Of a stretch of DNA of 8,306 nucleotides, positions 1 through 6,958 are shown one piece after another (position 1 is the stretch's first letter; every line of letters starts with the position of its first letter). Both the position numbers and the translations under genes were made by a program. The notes beneath the pieces were generated by a model. The model had not been told where the DNA came from. It worked only from the letters and a program-made list of their open reading frames with translations, and made no database searches. The stretch lies in the NCBI GenBank assembly GCA_036802685.1, contig DAIRVS010000167.1, positions 1 through 8,306 of the forward strand. Reading direction: 5' to 3'. The stretch comes from HGW-17 sp938004375 (GTDB lineage: Bacteria > Myxococcota_A > Polyangia > HGW-17).

Positions 1-35
1 GACCTCGGCCGGAATCTACGGAAAATCGACGTATC

Positions 36-2483
36 TTGCGTCCTTTTCCCAGTGTCTCCCGATTCTTCAAGCGCACCCCGATCCGCGTCTGGCTGATCCT
101 CAGTTATTCGGCGCTGTTCATCGGCGTCATGGTGCCGGTGGCCGTGGGGTTGAACCTCCGGCTGCAGTCGCTGCTCGAGGAGAACATCGAGACCCAGCTC
201 GAGACCGCCACGAAGAACACGGTGAACATGGTGAAGCTCGCGGCCCAGGCCTCGATCAAGCAGCACCTGCGCGCGATCGCCGAGAAGAACGTGGAGATCG
301 TGCGCCGGTTCCACCAGGACGCCCTCGAGGGGCGGATCACCATGCAGGAGGCCAAAGTCCAGGCCGCCCGGGTGCTGCTGTCCCAGCACATCGGGAAGAC
401 CGGCTACATCTATGTACTGGACTCCAGCGGCCAGCTCCGGGTGCACCCGGAGACCATCCTGCTCCAGAAGGACCTGCGCGACTTCCGGTTCATCCGGGAG
501 CAGATCGTGCTGAAGAACGGGTACCTCGAATACGACTGGAAGAACCCCAACGAGACCGTCGAGCGTCCCAAGGCGTTGTACATGAGCTACTTCGAACCGT
601 GGGACTGGATCGTGTCGGTGTCCTCCTATCGCGAGGAGTTCACGAGCCTGATCCACGTGGACGAGTTCCGGCAGGAGATCCTGCAGAACCGCTTCGGAAA
701 ATCGGGTTACACCTACGTCATGGACTCCCGGGGGAACCTCATCATCCACCCGGTGCTCACCGGGAACATCTATGAGGCGGTGGACTCCTCCGGGCGCCGC
801 TTCACCGAGAAGATCTGCCGCGAGAAGGACGGCAAGACCGTCTACTCCTGGAAGAACCCCGGGGAGGAGGAGGAGCGTGAGAAGCTGGCGATCTACCGGC
901 ACATCCCCGAGCTCGACTGGATCATCGTGTCCACGGGCTACCTCGAGGAGGTGTACGCGCCGCTGGACACCCTGCGAAACGTGCTCTACCTCGGCATGCT
1001 GGTCACCCTGCTCCTGCTGATGTCGGTGAGTTACCTGATCAGCCGCATCATCTCCCGGCCGCTGCAGAGCATCATCACGGCCTTCGCCCAGGGCGCGGCC
1101 GGCCAGTTCAAGACGCGCATCCGCACCCGGGCCACCGGGGAGATCCGCATGCTCGCCAACTACTTCAACAAGTTCATGCGGGAGCTGGACCAGTACGGCC
1201 GGTCGCTGCGCAACGAGATCCGGGAGCGCAAGAACGCCCAGCGCGACTCGGAGAAGAGCGAGCGCCGGCTGCGCATGATCCTGTCCTCGGCCAACGAGGG
1301 CTTCATGGAGGTCGGCTCGGATCGCGTCATCCTCGATCTCAACCCCGAGATGTCCCACATCCTCGGACGCCCGCCCGAGGAGCTCATCGGACGCAAGATC
1401 TTCGAGTTCGTGGATCCCCCCAGCGCGGAGCGCATCCGCGAGCACCTGGAGCTGCGCAAGATCGGTCTGCGCAGTTCCTACGAGGCGACGATGCTGCGCC
1501 CCGACGGTTCCCGGGTGATCTGTTTGTTCAACGGTGCCCCCATCCTCGACGAGAAGGGGCGCAAGATCAGTTCCTTCGCCATGATCACCGACATCACCGC
1601 GCGCAAGCTCGACGAGGAGGAGATCCGGCGGGTCAACGAGGAGCTCGAGCGTCGGGTCGAGGAGCGCACCTTCGCCCTGCAGCGGACGCTCCAGATGGTG
1701 CAGGAAGCCCAGGAGCACCTCGTGCAGTCCGAGAAGATGGCCGCCCTGGGCCAGCTCGTGGCCGGTGTGGCCCACGAGATCAACACGCCCGTGGGGGTCG
1801 GGGTCACCGCGGCCACCCACCTGCAGGAGAGCACGCTCGAGGTGCGGCAGGCGTTCGACCAGGGCCGCCTCACCCGGGCCGAGATGATCCGGTACCTGGC
1901 CCTGGCCGACGAGGGCAGCAGCATCCTGGTGTCCAACCTCAAGCGCGCGGCGGATCTCATCGGCTCCTTCAAGCAGATCGCCGTAGACCGGGCCAGCGGG
2001 GACGAGCGCCGCTTCTTGTTGGCGGAGTATATACAAGAGCTGCTGCTCTCCCTCCGACCGCATTTGAAGCACACCGCCCACAAGGTGCAGGTCGAGTGCC
2101 CCCCCGATCTCGCCATGACCGGCTCCCCCGGGGCCTTTTCCCAGATTCTGACGAACCTCGTGATGAACAGCCTCACCCATGGCTTCGACGGGATCCCGGC
2201 CGGCGTCATCACCATCGCCGCGGAGCGGGCCGTGGACGCGATCGTGCTGCGCTACGGCGACGACGGCGTGGGGATCCCCCCGGAGAACCTGGGCCGCATC
2301 TTCGATCCGTTCTTCACCACCAGGCGGGGACAAGGTGGGAGTGGACTCGGCTTGCATATTGTATATAATCTGGTGACGCGTACCTTTGGTGGGCGAATCC
2401 AGGTTGAGAGCATTCCGGGCAGCGGAACCCGGTTCACGTTGACGTTGCCGCTGCCGGCAGGAGAGAGCCGCGATGACGGATGA
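36..2483 (+). CDS. Membrane sensor histidine kinase, tandem Cache-HAMP-PAS-HisKA-HATPase
   Basis: This is an inner-membrane sensor kinase that should autophosphorylate on His and pass the phosphate to the response regulator encoded next. Numbering from the TTG at 36, TM1 is about residues 17-40. The periplasmic part (41-314) holds two Cache-like lobes, each with a GKxGYxYVxDSxGxLxxHP motif (120-138 and 221-239) and a closing [W/L]DWI...Y.EE motif. TM2 is 315-336, HAMP about 337-390, and PAS about 410-524 (EGFMEV, DITARK). A coiled coil leads into HisKA with H-box HEINTP and phosphoacceptor His580. The ATPase domain shows the N-box (NLVMN, 707-711), G1 DDGVGIP (742-748), DPFFTT and GQGGSGLGL (765-773). 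All expected catalytic motifs are present. The start is uncertain: the frame stays open to the left edge, and no ATG, GTG or good ribosome site lies between 1 and 35, so the true start is either this TTG or outside the window. The 3' end overlaps the next gene by 11 bp. Confidence 0.93.
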   Translation: MRPFPSVSRFFKRTPIRVWLILSYSALFIGVMVPVAVGLNLRLQSLLEENIETQLETATKNTVNMVKLAAQASIKQHLRAIAEKNVEIVRRFHQDALEGRITMQEAKVQAARVLLSQHIGKTGYIYVLDSSGQLRVHPETILLQKDLRDFRFIREQIVLKNGYLEYDWKNPNETVERPKALYMSYFEPWDWIVSVSSYREEFTSLIHVDEFRQEILQNRFGKSGYTYVMDSRGNLIIHPVLTGNIYEAVDSSGRRFTEKICREKDGKTVYSWKNPGEEEEREKLAIYRHIPELDWIIVSTGYLEEVYAPLDTLRNVLYLGMLVTLLLLMSVSYLISRIISRPLQSIITAFAQGAAGQFKTRIRTRATGEIRMLANYFNKFMRELDQYGRSLRNEIRERKNAQRDSEKSERRLRMILSSANEGFMEVGSDRVILDLNPEMSHILGRPPEELIGRKIFEFVDPPSAERIREHLELRKIGLRSSYEATMLRPDGSRVICLFNGAPILDEKGRKISSFAMITDITARKLDEEEIRRVNEELERRVEERTFALQRTLQMVQEAQEHLVQSEKMAALGQLVAGVAHEINTPVGVGVTAATHLQESTLEVRQAFDQGRLTRAEMIRYLALADEGSSILVSNLKRAADLIGSFKQIAVDRASGDERRFLLAEYIQELLLSLRPHLKHTAHKVQVECPPDLAMTGSPGAFSQILTNLVMNSLTHGFDGIPAGVITIAAERAVDAIVLRYGDDGVGIPPENLGRIFDPFFTTRRGQGGSGLGLHIVYNLVTRTFGGRIQVESIPGSGTRFTLTLPLPAGESRDDG
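2342..2369 (+). promoter_or_regulatory. Possible internal promoter for the response regulator
   Basis: A perfect TATAAT (2364-2369) lies 16 bp after TGGACT (2342-2347, 4/6 to TTGACA) inside the 3' end of the kinase gene, about 100 bp before the response-regulator start. The surrounding codons (CAT ATT GTA TAT AAT) are unusually AT-rich for this gene. They encode conserved residues just after the G2 box, so the match may be coincidental. The assignment is inference only. Confidence 0.25.
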
Positions 2484-4014
2484 CCTGCTTCACTTCGCAG
2501 ACGAGCCCGACGGCAACGGGCCCCAGGAGGATGGCTCTGGCTGGAAGATCCTCATCGCCGACGACGACCGCGAGGTTCACACGGTCACCCGTCTCGTACT
2601 GCGGGACTTCCAATTCGAGGGTCGCGGCCTGCAGTTCTTCTCCGCCTTCTCGGCGGCCGAGACCCGCGAACTGATGTTCGCCAATCCCGACATGTCGATG
2701 CTGCTCCTGGACATGGTGATGGAGACGGAGACCTCGGGCATCGAGGTCGCGCGCTACGTCCGCGAGGAGCTCGGCAACCACTTCGTCCGCATCATCCTGC
2801 GCACCGGGCAGCCCGGCCAGGCGCCGGAGAACCAGCTCATCTCCCGGTACGACATCAACGATTACAAGGAAAAGACGGAACTGACGGCGCGCAAACTGTT
2901 CACCGTCACGACGGCGTCCATCCGCTCCTACCGGGATCTGCTCACCGTGGAGCGTGCGCGGCGCGGCCTCGCCCAGATCGTCAAGGCCTCGAGCCGAATC
3001 TTCGAGCTCCAGAGCTTCCCCGCGTTCGCCCGGGACGTGCTGGTGCAGGTCTCCCAGTTGCTGCAGGTGGTGGGGGATCCCCTGGACTCCCCCGGCTGCG
3101 GCGTGATCCTGCGCGCGGCGACCGGAGGCGGCTGGGCGGTGGCTGCCGGGGTGGGCCGTTACGCCGGGCTCGAGCGGGCCGACGAGGTGCCCGCCGAGAT
3201 CATGGACGCCTTCGCCCGTGCCCTGGCGGAGCGCACCCTGGTGTTCCTCGACCACCGCTTCGTGGGGTACTTCAAGACCCGCAAGGGCATGGAGATGCTC
3301 CTGTATTTCGAGAACGGACGGCCCGCCAGCCGGCTCGAGCAGAACCTGATCTCCACGTTCGCGATCAACATCACCACCGCGCTGGACAACCTGCACCTGA
3401 ACCAGGAGATCATCCAGACCCAGCGCGAGGTCATCTTCACCCTGGGCGAGGTCCTGGACACGCGGTCGGGCGAGACCGCCCACCACGTGCGCCGGGTCGG
3501 CGAGATGGCGGCCTTCCTCGCGCGGCTGCACGGCCGCCCGGAGCACGAGTGCGAATTGATCCGCATGGCCGCGCCGATGCACGACGTCGGCAAGATCGGC
3601 ATCCCCGACCGCATCCTGCTCAAGCCGGACCCCCTCACGGCCGAGGAGTTCACCCGGATCCAGGAGCACACGAACATCGGCTATAACATCCTCAAGCACA
3701 GCGGGCGCGACATCATGCAGTCCGCGGCCATCATCGCGCTGCAGCACCACGAGAAGTGGGACGGTTCGGGTTATCCCCAGCACCTGAGCGGGAGCCAGAT
3801 CCACTTGTTTGCGCGCATTACGGCGATCTCCGACGTCCTCGACGCCCTGCTGCATCCGCGCCCCTACAAGCACGCCTGGTCCCAGGAGGAGGTCCGCACC
3901 TACCTCGAGGAGCAGAGCGGCGTCCAGTTCGATCCCGGGCTCGTCGACCTGCTGCTAGCCCACTTCGACGAGTTCCTGGCGATCATCGCGAGCCACCCCT
4001 CGCCGGAGTGCTAG
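2473..4014 (+). CDS. Response regulator, REC-DUF3369-HD-GYP (cyclic-di-GMP phosphodiesterase)
   Basis: This 513-aa cytoplasmic protein probably hydrolyses cyclic-di-GMP under control of the upstream kinase. REC spans about residues 25-145: acidic cluster D30-D32, phosphoacceptor D80 in LLLDMVM, Thr111 in ILRTGQ, and K132/K134 in DYKEKTEL. That last stretch is typical of REC domains joined to DUF3369. DUF3369, a GAF-like linker, covers about 150-320. The HD-GYP domain (about 320-505) keeps its metal and signature residues: H338, the HD pair H370-D371 in MHDVGKIG, H399, H425-H426, GSGYP at 431-435, D454 in ISDVLDAL, and RPYK. It therefore looks catalytically competent. The ATG overlaps the kinase stop region by 11 bp and follows AGGAG at 2459-2463 by 9 nt, so translational coupling is likely. 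Activity on cyclic-di-GMP is inferred from the family, not shown here. Confidence 0.93.
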   Translation: MTDDLLHFADEPDGNGPQEDGSGWKILIADDDREVHTVTRLVLRDFQFEGRGLQFFSAFSAAETRELMFANPDMSMLLLDMVMETETSGIEVARYVREELGNHFVRIILRTGQPGQAPENQLISRYDINDYKEKTELTARKLFTVTTASIRSYRDLLTVERARRGLAQIVKASSRIFELQSFPAFARDVLVQVSQLLQVVGDPLDSPGCGVILRAATGGGWAVAAGVGRYAGLERADEVPAEIMDAFARALAERTLVFLDHRFVGYFKTRKGMEMLLYFENGRPASRLEQNLISTFAINITTALDNLHLNQEIIQTQREVIFTLGEVLDTRSGETAHHVRRVGEMAAFLARLHGRPEHECELIRMAAPMHDVGKIGIPDRILLKPDPLTAEEFTRIQEHTNIGYNILKHSGRDIMQSAAIIALQHHEKWDGSGYPQHLSGSQIHLFARITAISDVLDALLHPRPYKHAWSQEEVRTYLEEQSGVQFDPGLVDLLLAHFDEFLAIIASHPSPEC

Positions 4015-4098
4015 GAAGCACGGACCACCACGGACGCGGCGAGAACACGGACGAACATGGACGGTCACCGACGGTCACGGACCACGGACCGCCGCACG

Positions 4099-4152
4099 GC
4101 GACCGAAGACGGTCGGGCGACCGAAGACGGTCGGGCGACCGAAGACGGTCGC
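4099..4152. repeat. Three tandem 18-bp palindromic units
   Basis: The unit GCGACCGAAGACGGTCGG occurs at 4099-4116, 4117-4134 and 4135-4152, with only the last base of the third copy differing. Each unit is itself a hairpin: CGACCG, a four-base AAGA loop, then CGGTCG. The array could form three short stem-loops in a row or act as a multi-site binding element. There are no spacers as in a CRISPR array. Confidence 0.9.
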
Positions 4153-4158
4153 ATAGCC

Positions 4159-4175
4159 GAATCGCAGCGCGATTC
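4159..4175. repeat. Perfect 7-bp hairpin
   Basis: GAATCGC (4159-4165) and GCGATTC (4169-4175) are exact complements around the three-base loop AGC. The hairpin sits directly after the 18-bp tandem array. No T-run follows on either strand, so it is not a canonical intrinsic terminator, though it could stall polymerase or cap a 3' end. Confidence 0.6.
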
Positions 4176-4271
4176 CGCACGGACACGGAAGCACGGCCCC
4201 GGCAATTTCATTGTCCCTCCGTGTTTTCGCGGCGTCCGTGTTCGTCCATGTCCGTCCGTGTCTCTTGTCCG

Positions 4272-4302
4272 TGGTCAGTGGCCGCTCTGGTCAGTGGCCG
4301 CT
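4272..4302. repeat. 15-bp direct repeat, two copies
   Basis: TGGTCAGTGGCCGCT is repeated exactly at 4272-4286 and 4288-4302 with one base between, giving a 16-bp period. It lies just past the kinase stop codon on the minus strand, at the right edge of the repeat-rich gap. Confidence 0.85.
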
Positions 4303-4331
4303 TGGCTCGAACGGAGGACCGATCGCCGCGG

Positions 4332-5948
4332 TCACAGCATGCTGCTGGTTTCCTGGTAGTACAGACTCAGAGTCTCTAGTTCGAGGGCCAGGATGGGGTT
4401 CTTGCGCAGTGCGCGGCCGCCCGGGCCGATCAGTTCCTCGATGATCTCCACGACCAGGCGGGTCTTCTCCCGCTCCAGGCCCTGCTTGCGCTCGAGCAGA
4501 GAGCCGGCCTGCAGGGCGCGCTGCTGACGCGCGTCCTCGAGCTCGGCCTGGAGCTCGGAGTAGCGCTTCTCGAGTTCGGTGATCTGAAAGGTCAGTTCGG
4601 ACAGGATCTCCTTCACCGAGGCGCACTCGGCGTAGATGCCCAGGCCGGGGAAGTTGGTGACCAGCTCGAGGACGCTGCAGTCATGGTGCCGTGCGAGGTA
4701 CTTCTCGAGCACCTCGCGGTCATAGGACAGATCCTGCACCGCCTGACGCAGTTGGCCGGAGCGCGCGCGCAGCTGGAGCTCGCGGGACGAGAAGTCCTGG
4801 AGCAGCCCCTGCTCCTCGGTCCCCAGCCGGGCAAGCTCGTCCGCCATGGTCGCAGCGCTGGCCATGCGCGGACCCAGGCCTGGCGGGAAGCACTGCCAGG
4901 TGCGCAGCAGCCCGACGACGTGGGAGAGGCGCTCCCAGAGCCAGTTCTGGACCATGCAGCGCAACTCCTCGGGGGAGAGTCCGGCCGCGGGGTCCACCGC
5001 CAGCAGTTGGGAGGTGGGCATCCGTCGGGCCACGTCGGCCGGCGAGCCGAGCTTGCGGTGGGCCAGCAGCGTCTGGACCTCGCGCAGCCGGGTCACCAGG
5101 GCGGCGCCGTCCTGGATGCGCGCCCCCGCCAGGGTTTCGAGGCAGGACAGGATCACCTGGTCGATCTCGGGCGGGACGTCGTTCCGGGGCGCGCGGACCG
5201 AGGGCGGGTCGGGCCGGCGGTTCTTCTGGGCCAGCACGTATTCGACCAGGCTCGTGCCGGAGAAAGGGGGGTCCCCGGTCAGCGCCTCGTAGGCCACGGA
5301 GCCGAAGGAATAGATGTCGGTGGCGCAGGTGAGGGGCTCCCCCATACACTGCTCGAGGGACATGTACTGCGGAGTGCCGAAGACCTCGCCGGGGAGCGTG
5401 ATGCGGTCGTCCTCGGCTTCGACCATCTTGGCCAGGCCGAAGTCCAGGATCTTCACGACGTCGCCGGTATTTCCGGATTCGAGCCGCTCTCCTTGCACGA
5501 TGACGATGTTGTCGGGCTTCAGGTCCCGGTGCATGATCCCCATGGCGTGGGCGGCGGCCAGCGCGTCGGCGATCTGTACGAAGATGGGGAGCGCCCGCTC
5601 GATGGGCAGGGTTCCGACCTCGTCGTACAACTGGAAGAGGTCCTTGCCTTGGATGTACTCCATGATCAGGAAGAGCCGGCCGTCCTCGAGCTGGCCCGTG
5701 TCGTAGATGCCCACGACGTTGGGGTGCTGCACCTTGGAGGTGGCGCGGGCCTCCCGACGGAAGCGGGCGGCCATCCGCTGGTCCTTGGCATGCTGTACCT
5801 TGAGCAACTTGATCGCGACCCGGTTGCCCAGCAGCTCGTGTCGCCCCAGGTACACCTCGCCCATCCCGCCGGTGCCCAACAGTTTTTCCACACGGAAGCG
5901 GCCACCGATGAGTTGGCCGAGCAGCCCGGGCTTCGCGGTGGGCCCCAT
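4332..5948 (-). CDS. Soluble Ser/Thr protein kinase with coiled-coil C-terminus
   Basis: This 538-aa protein is a eukaryote-like (PknB-type) kinase that should phosphorylate Ser/Thr on unknown targets in the cytoplasm. The kinase domain covers about 18-295: glycine loop GTGGMG (25-30), VAIK with Lys47, alpha-C Glu66, HRDLKPDN (140-147), DFG (169-171), GTPQYMS, DIYSFG (211-216) and Arg277. The subdomain VIII motif reads SLE (197-199) where APE or SPE is usual. No transmembrane helix follows, unlike many PknB proteins. Instead residues about 365-420 and 442-505 look like long charged coiled coils, with a conserved-looking but unrecognised segment at 322-352. The start ATG lies 4 nt after the stop of the beta-barrel gene. 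Only a distant GGGTGGGA (5960-5967) precedes it, so translation is probably coupled. The kinase call is secure; the tail function is unknown, perhaps dimerisation or partner docking. Confidence 0.93.
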   Translation of the reverse strand: MGPTAKPGLLGQLIGGRFRVEKLLGTGGMGEVYLGRHELLGNRVAIKLLKVQHAKDQRMAARFRREARATSKVQHPNVVGIYDTGQLEDGRLFLIMEYIQGKDLFQLYDEVGTLPIERALPIFVQIADALAAAHAMGIMHRDLKPDNIVIVQGERLESGNTGDVVKILDFGLAKMVEAEDDRITLPGEVFGTPQYMSLEQCMGEPLTCATDIYSFGSVAYEALTGDPPFSGTSLVEYVLAQKNRRPDPPSVRAPRNDVPPEIDQVILSCLETLAGARIQDGAALVTRLREVQTLLAHRKLGSPADVARRMPTSQLLAVDPAAGLSPEELRCMVQNWLWERLSHVVGLLRTWQCFPPGLGPRMASAATMADELARLGTEEQGLLQDFSSRELQLRARSGQLRQAVQDLSYDREVLEKYLARHHDCSVLELVTNFPGLGIYAECASVKEILSELTFQITELEKRYSELQAELEDARQQRALQAGSLLERKQGLEREKTRLVVEIIEELIGPGGRALRKNPILALELETLSLYYQETSSML

Positions 5949-5952
5949 GGGA

Positions 5953-6930
5953 TCAGAAATCCCACCCGAACTGGATCGAATAGGACTGCTGCAGCACGCT
6001 CTTGTCCTTGATGCTCTGGGTGCGCCCGGAGATGGGATCGAGGAGCTGGTCCTTGGAGGCCCCCTTGAGGGTGAACACCCCCTCGAGAGTGATGGCCATC
6101 TTGTAATAGATGAAGCGGGCGCCGAAGAAGATCCGGTGGCGCGCGATCATGTCCTGGTCGTCGAAGACGATGTTGTTGTTGCAGTCGGCGTCGGTGCAGG
6201 AGGTCCCCGGCCCGAAGTCGGTGTTGCCGTCGGGGTTGAGCGCGTCGATCCCCGGCGTGGTGTCGATGACCTTGCTGTCACTGATGATCATTAAATAATT
6301 GTATCCGAGATAGGGCGTCACGTTGAGCGTCGAGGCGATACCGAAGGCGTGGGACAGGCTCACGTCCACGCTGGCGATGGTCAGGTCGACTTCGCGCGAG
6401 CCCATGACGCGGGAGCCGTGGCCGCGCACGGCGATGGCCGGGATCGGCAGATCGAAGTAGCCCTCGTTGATGGAGAACTTGGCCATGACGTGGGGGGCAT
6501 ACATATGGCTGTCGGTCAGGTACTTCAGGCCGCCGCCGATCTCGAAGCCGGGCAGGGGGAACCACATGCCCCGGCGCACCTCCACGCCCAGGGTTTGCAC
6601 GAAGCCGGCGGCGGTCCCGTCGACGCCGTTCTTCCAATAGTCGGCGGTCCCGTTGATGGTCGTGATGCCGTAGTTCACGCCCAGCGCCATGCCCATGTAG
6701 CCGAGGGTCTCGGCCGGGGCGAGGAAACTGGGTCCGAAGGCAACGCCCATCTCGGACACGAGGTTGCGGTATGCCGTGGTGCGGTCGGCGAGGGCGGCGA
6801 AGGCGTCGGTGTTCTCGTAGGCGTTGTGCAGCTTGGCCAGGTCGAAGTCGTACCGGTAGTCACCGGCCCGGGCGAGGCCGGGGGCGGCCAGGAGACAAAG
6901 CAACAGGACGGAAAAGAATGTGGTTTTCAT
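5953..6930 (-). CDS. Predicted outer-membrane beta-barrel protein, function unknown
   Basis: This 325-aa exported protein matches no family I recognise by name. From the ATG at 6930, residues 1-22 form a signal peptide: Lys2, a Leu-rich core, and ARA before Gly23. The mature part has amphipathic strand-like stretches (e.g. MGMALGVNYGIT, TPYLGYNYLMII, IFFGARFIYYKMAI). It ends in IQFGWDF, with aromatics at -1, -3 and -5, which is the typical Bam-recognised beta-signal. An Asp/Asn-rich stretch at about 229-260 contains Cys245 and Cys250, plausibly a disulfide-closed, perhaps calcium-binding, surface loop. The start was chosen because GAGGAA (6935-6940) precedes it; a longer frame from TTG at 6987 would place that codon inside the promoter -35. 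The gene sits 4 nt upstream of the Ser/Thr kinase gene, suggesting a shared mRNA. A porin or a simple structural OMP are alternatives. Confidence 0.8.
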   Translation of the reverse strand: MKTTFFSVLLLCLLAAPGLARAGDYRYDFDLAKLHNAYENTDAFAALADRTTAYRNLVSEMGVAFGPSFLAPAETLGYMGMALGVNYGITTINGTADYWKNGVDGTAAGFVQTLGVEVRRGMWFPLPGFEIGGGLKYLTDSHMYAPHVMAKFSINEGYFDLPIPAIAVRGHGSRVMGSREVDLTIASVDVSLSHAFGIASTLNVTPYLGYNYLMIISDSKVIDTTPGIDALNPDGNTDFGPGTSCTDADCNNNIVFDDQDMIARHRIFFGARFIYYKMAITLEGVFTLKGASKDQLLDPISGRTQSIKDKSVLQQSYSIQFGWDF

Positions 6931-6934
6931 GGGG

Positions 6935-6940
6935 TTCCTC
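6935..6940 (-). promoter_or_regulatory. Ribosome binding site deciding the beta-barrel start
   Basis: On the minus strand GAGGAA sits 4 nt before the ATG at 6930 and sets the start directly ahead of a good signal peptide. It rules against the upstream TTG at 6987. Confidence 0.7.
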
Positions 6941-6958
6941 GATGCCACAACTGTGGGG

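Larger units (their letters stand above)
4029..4240. repeat. Long imperfect inverted repeat (CACGGACG arms)
   Basis: The 23-bp arm at 4029-4051 is complementary to 4218-4240 at 21 of 23 positions. A second pair, 4046-4064 with 4242-4260, matches at 17 of 19. The two pairings are not nested, because the outer left arm pairs with the inner right arm. They are therefore alternative foldings of one repeat family rather than a single simple cruciform. Similar CACGGAC-rich intergenic blocks are, to my knowledge, widespread in high-GC environmental genomes. Their role is unknown. Confidence 0.75.
4015..4331. other. Repeat-rich gap between convergent genes
   Basis: These 317 bp separate the plus-strand HD-GYP gene from the minus-strand protein kinase gene and hold no credible gene. 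The left part is built from (C)ACGGACG-type words and the right part from the opposite-strand words CGTCCGTG. Between them are an 18-bp tandem repeat, a 7-bp perfect hairpin and a 16-bp-period duplication (listed separately). GACGGTC recurs five times: twice at 4060-4078 with period 10, and once in each 18-bp unit. Transcripts from both sides end here, so some of these stems may terminate or protect mRNA 3' ends, but no stem is followed by a T-run. Frames open through it on both strands follow the repeats and are rejected as genes. Confidence 0.8.

Noticed and set aside
2434..3873. Long minus-strand open frame (479 codons) opposite the HD-GYP gene
   Set aside because: It is an antisense shadow of a high-GC gene: low-complexity translation rich in H, D, G, V and R with no domain, while the plus strand encodes a full set of REC and HD-GYP motifs.
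4099..4152. CRISPR array
   Set aside because: The units are 18 bp, directly abutting with no spacers, and there are no cas genes in the window.
4159..4175. Intrinsic terminator for either convergent gene
   Set aside because: The 7-bp stem is perfect, but no T-run follows on either strand.
3756..4379. Frames open through the repeat-rich gap (both strands)
   Set aside because: Translations simply mirror the repeats (e.g. RRSGD repeats). They have no ribosome site or domain and overlap the ends of secure genes.
4683..6011. Plus-strand open frame of 442 codons opposite the Ser/Thr kinase
   Set aside because: Shadow frame of the kinase, which has all canonical kinase motifs on the minus strand.
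6288..6306. Internal promoter in the barrel gene (minus-strand TACAAT in an AT-rich patch with a TTA codon)
   Set aside because: No acceptable -35 lies at 16-18 bp; best explained as local codon choice.
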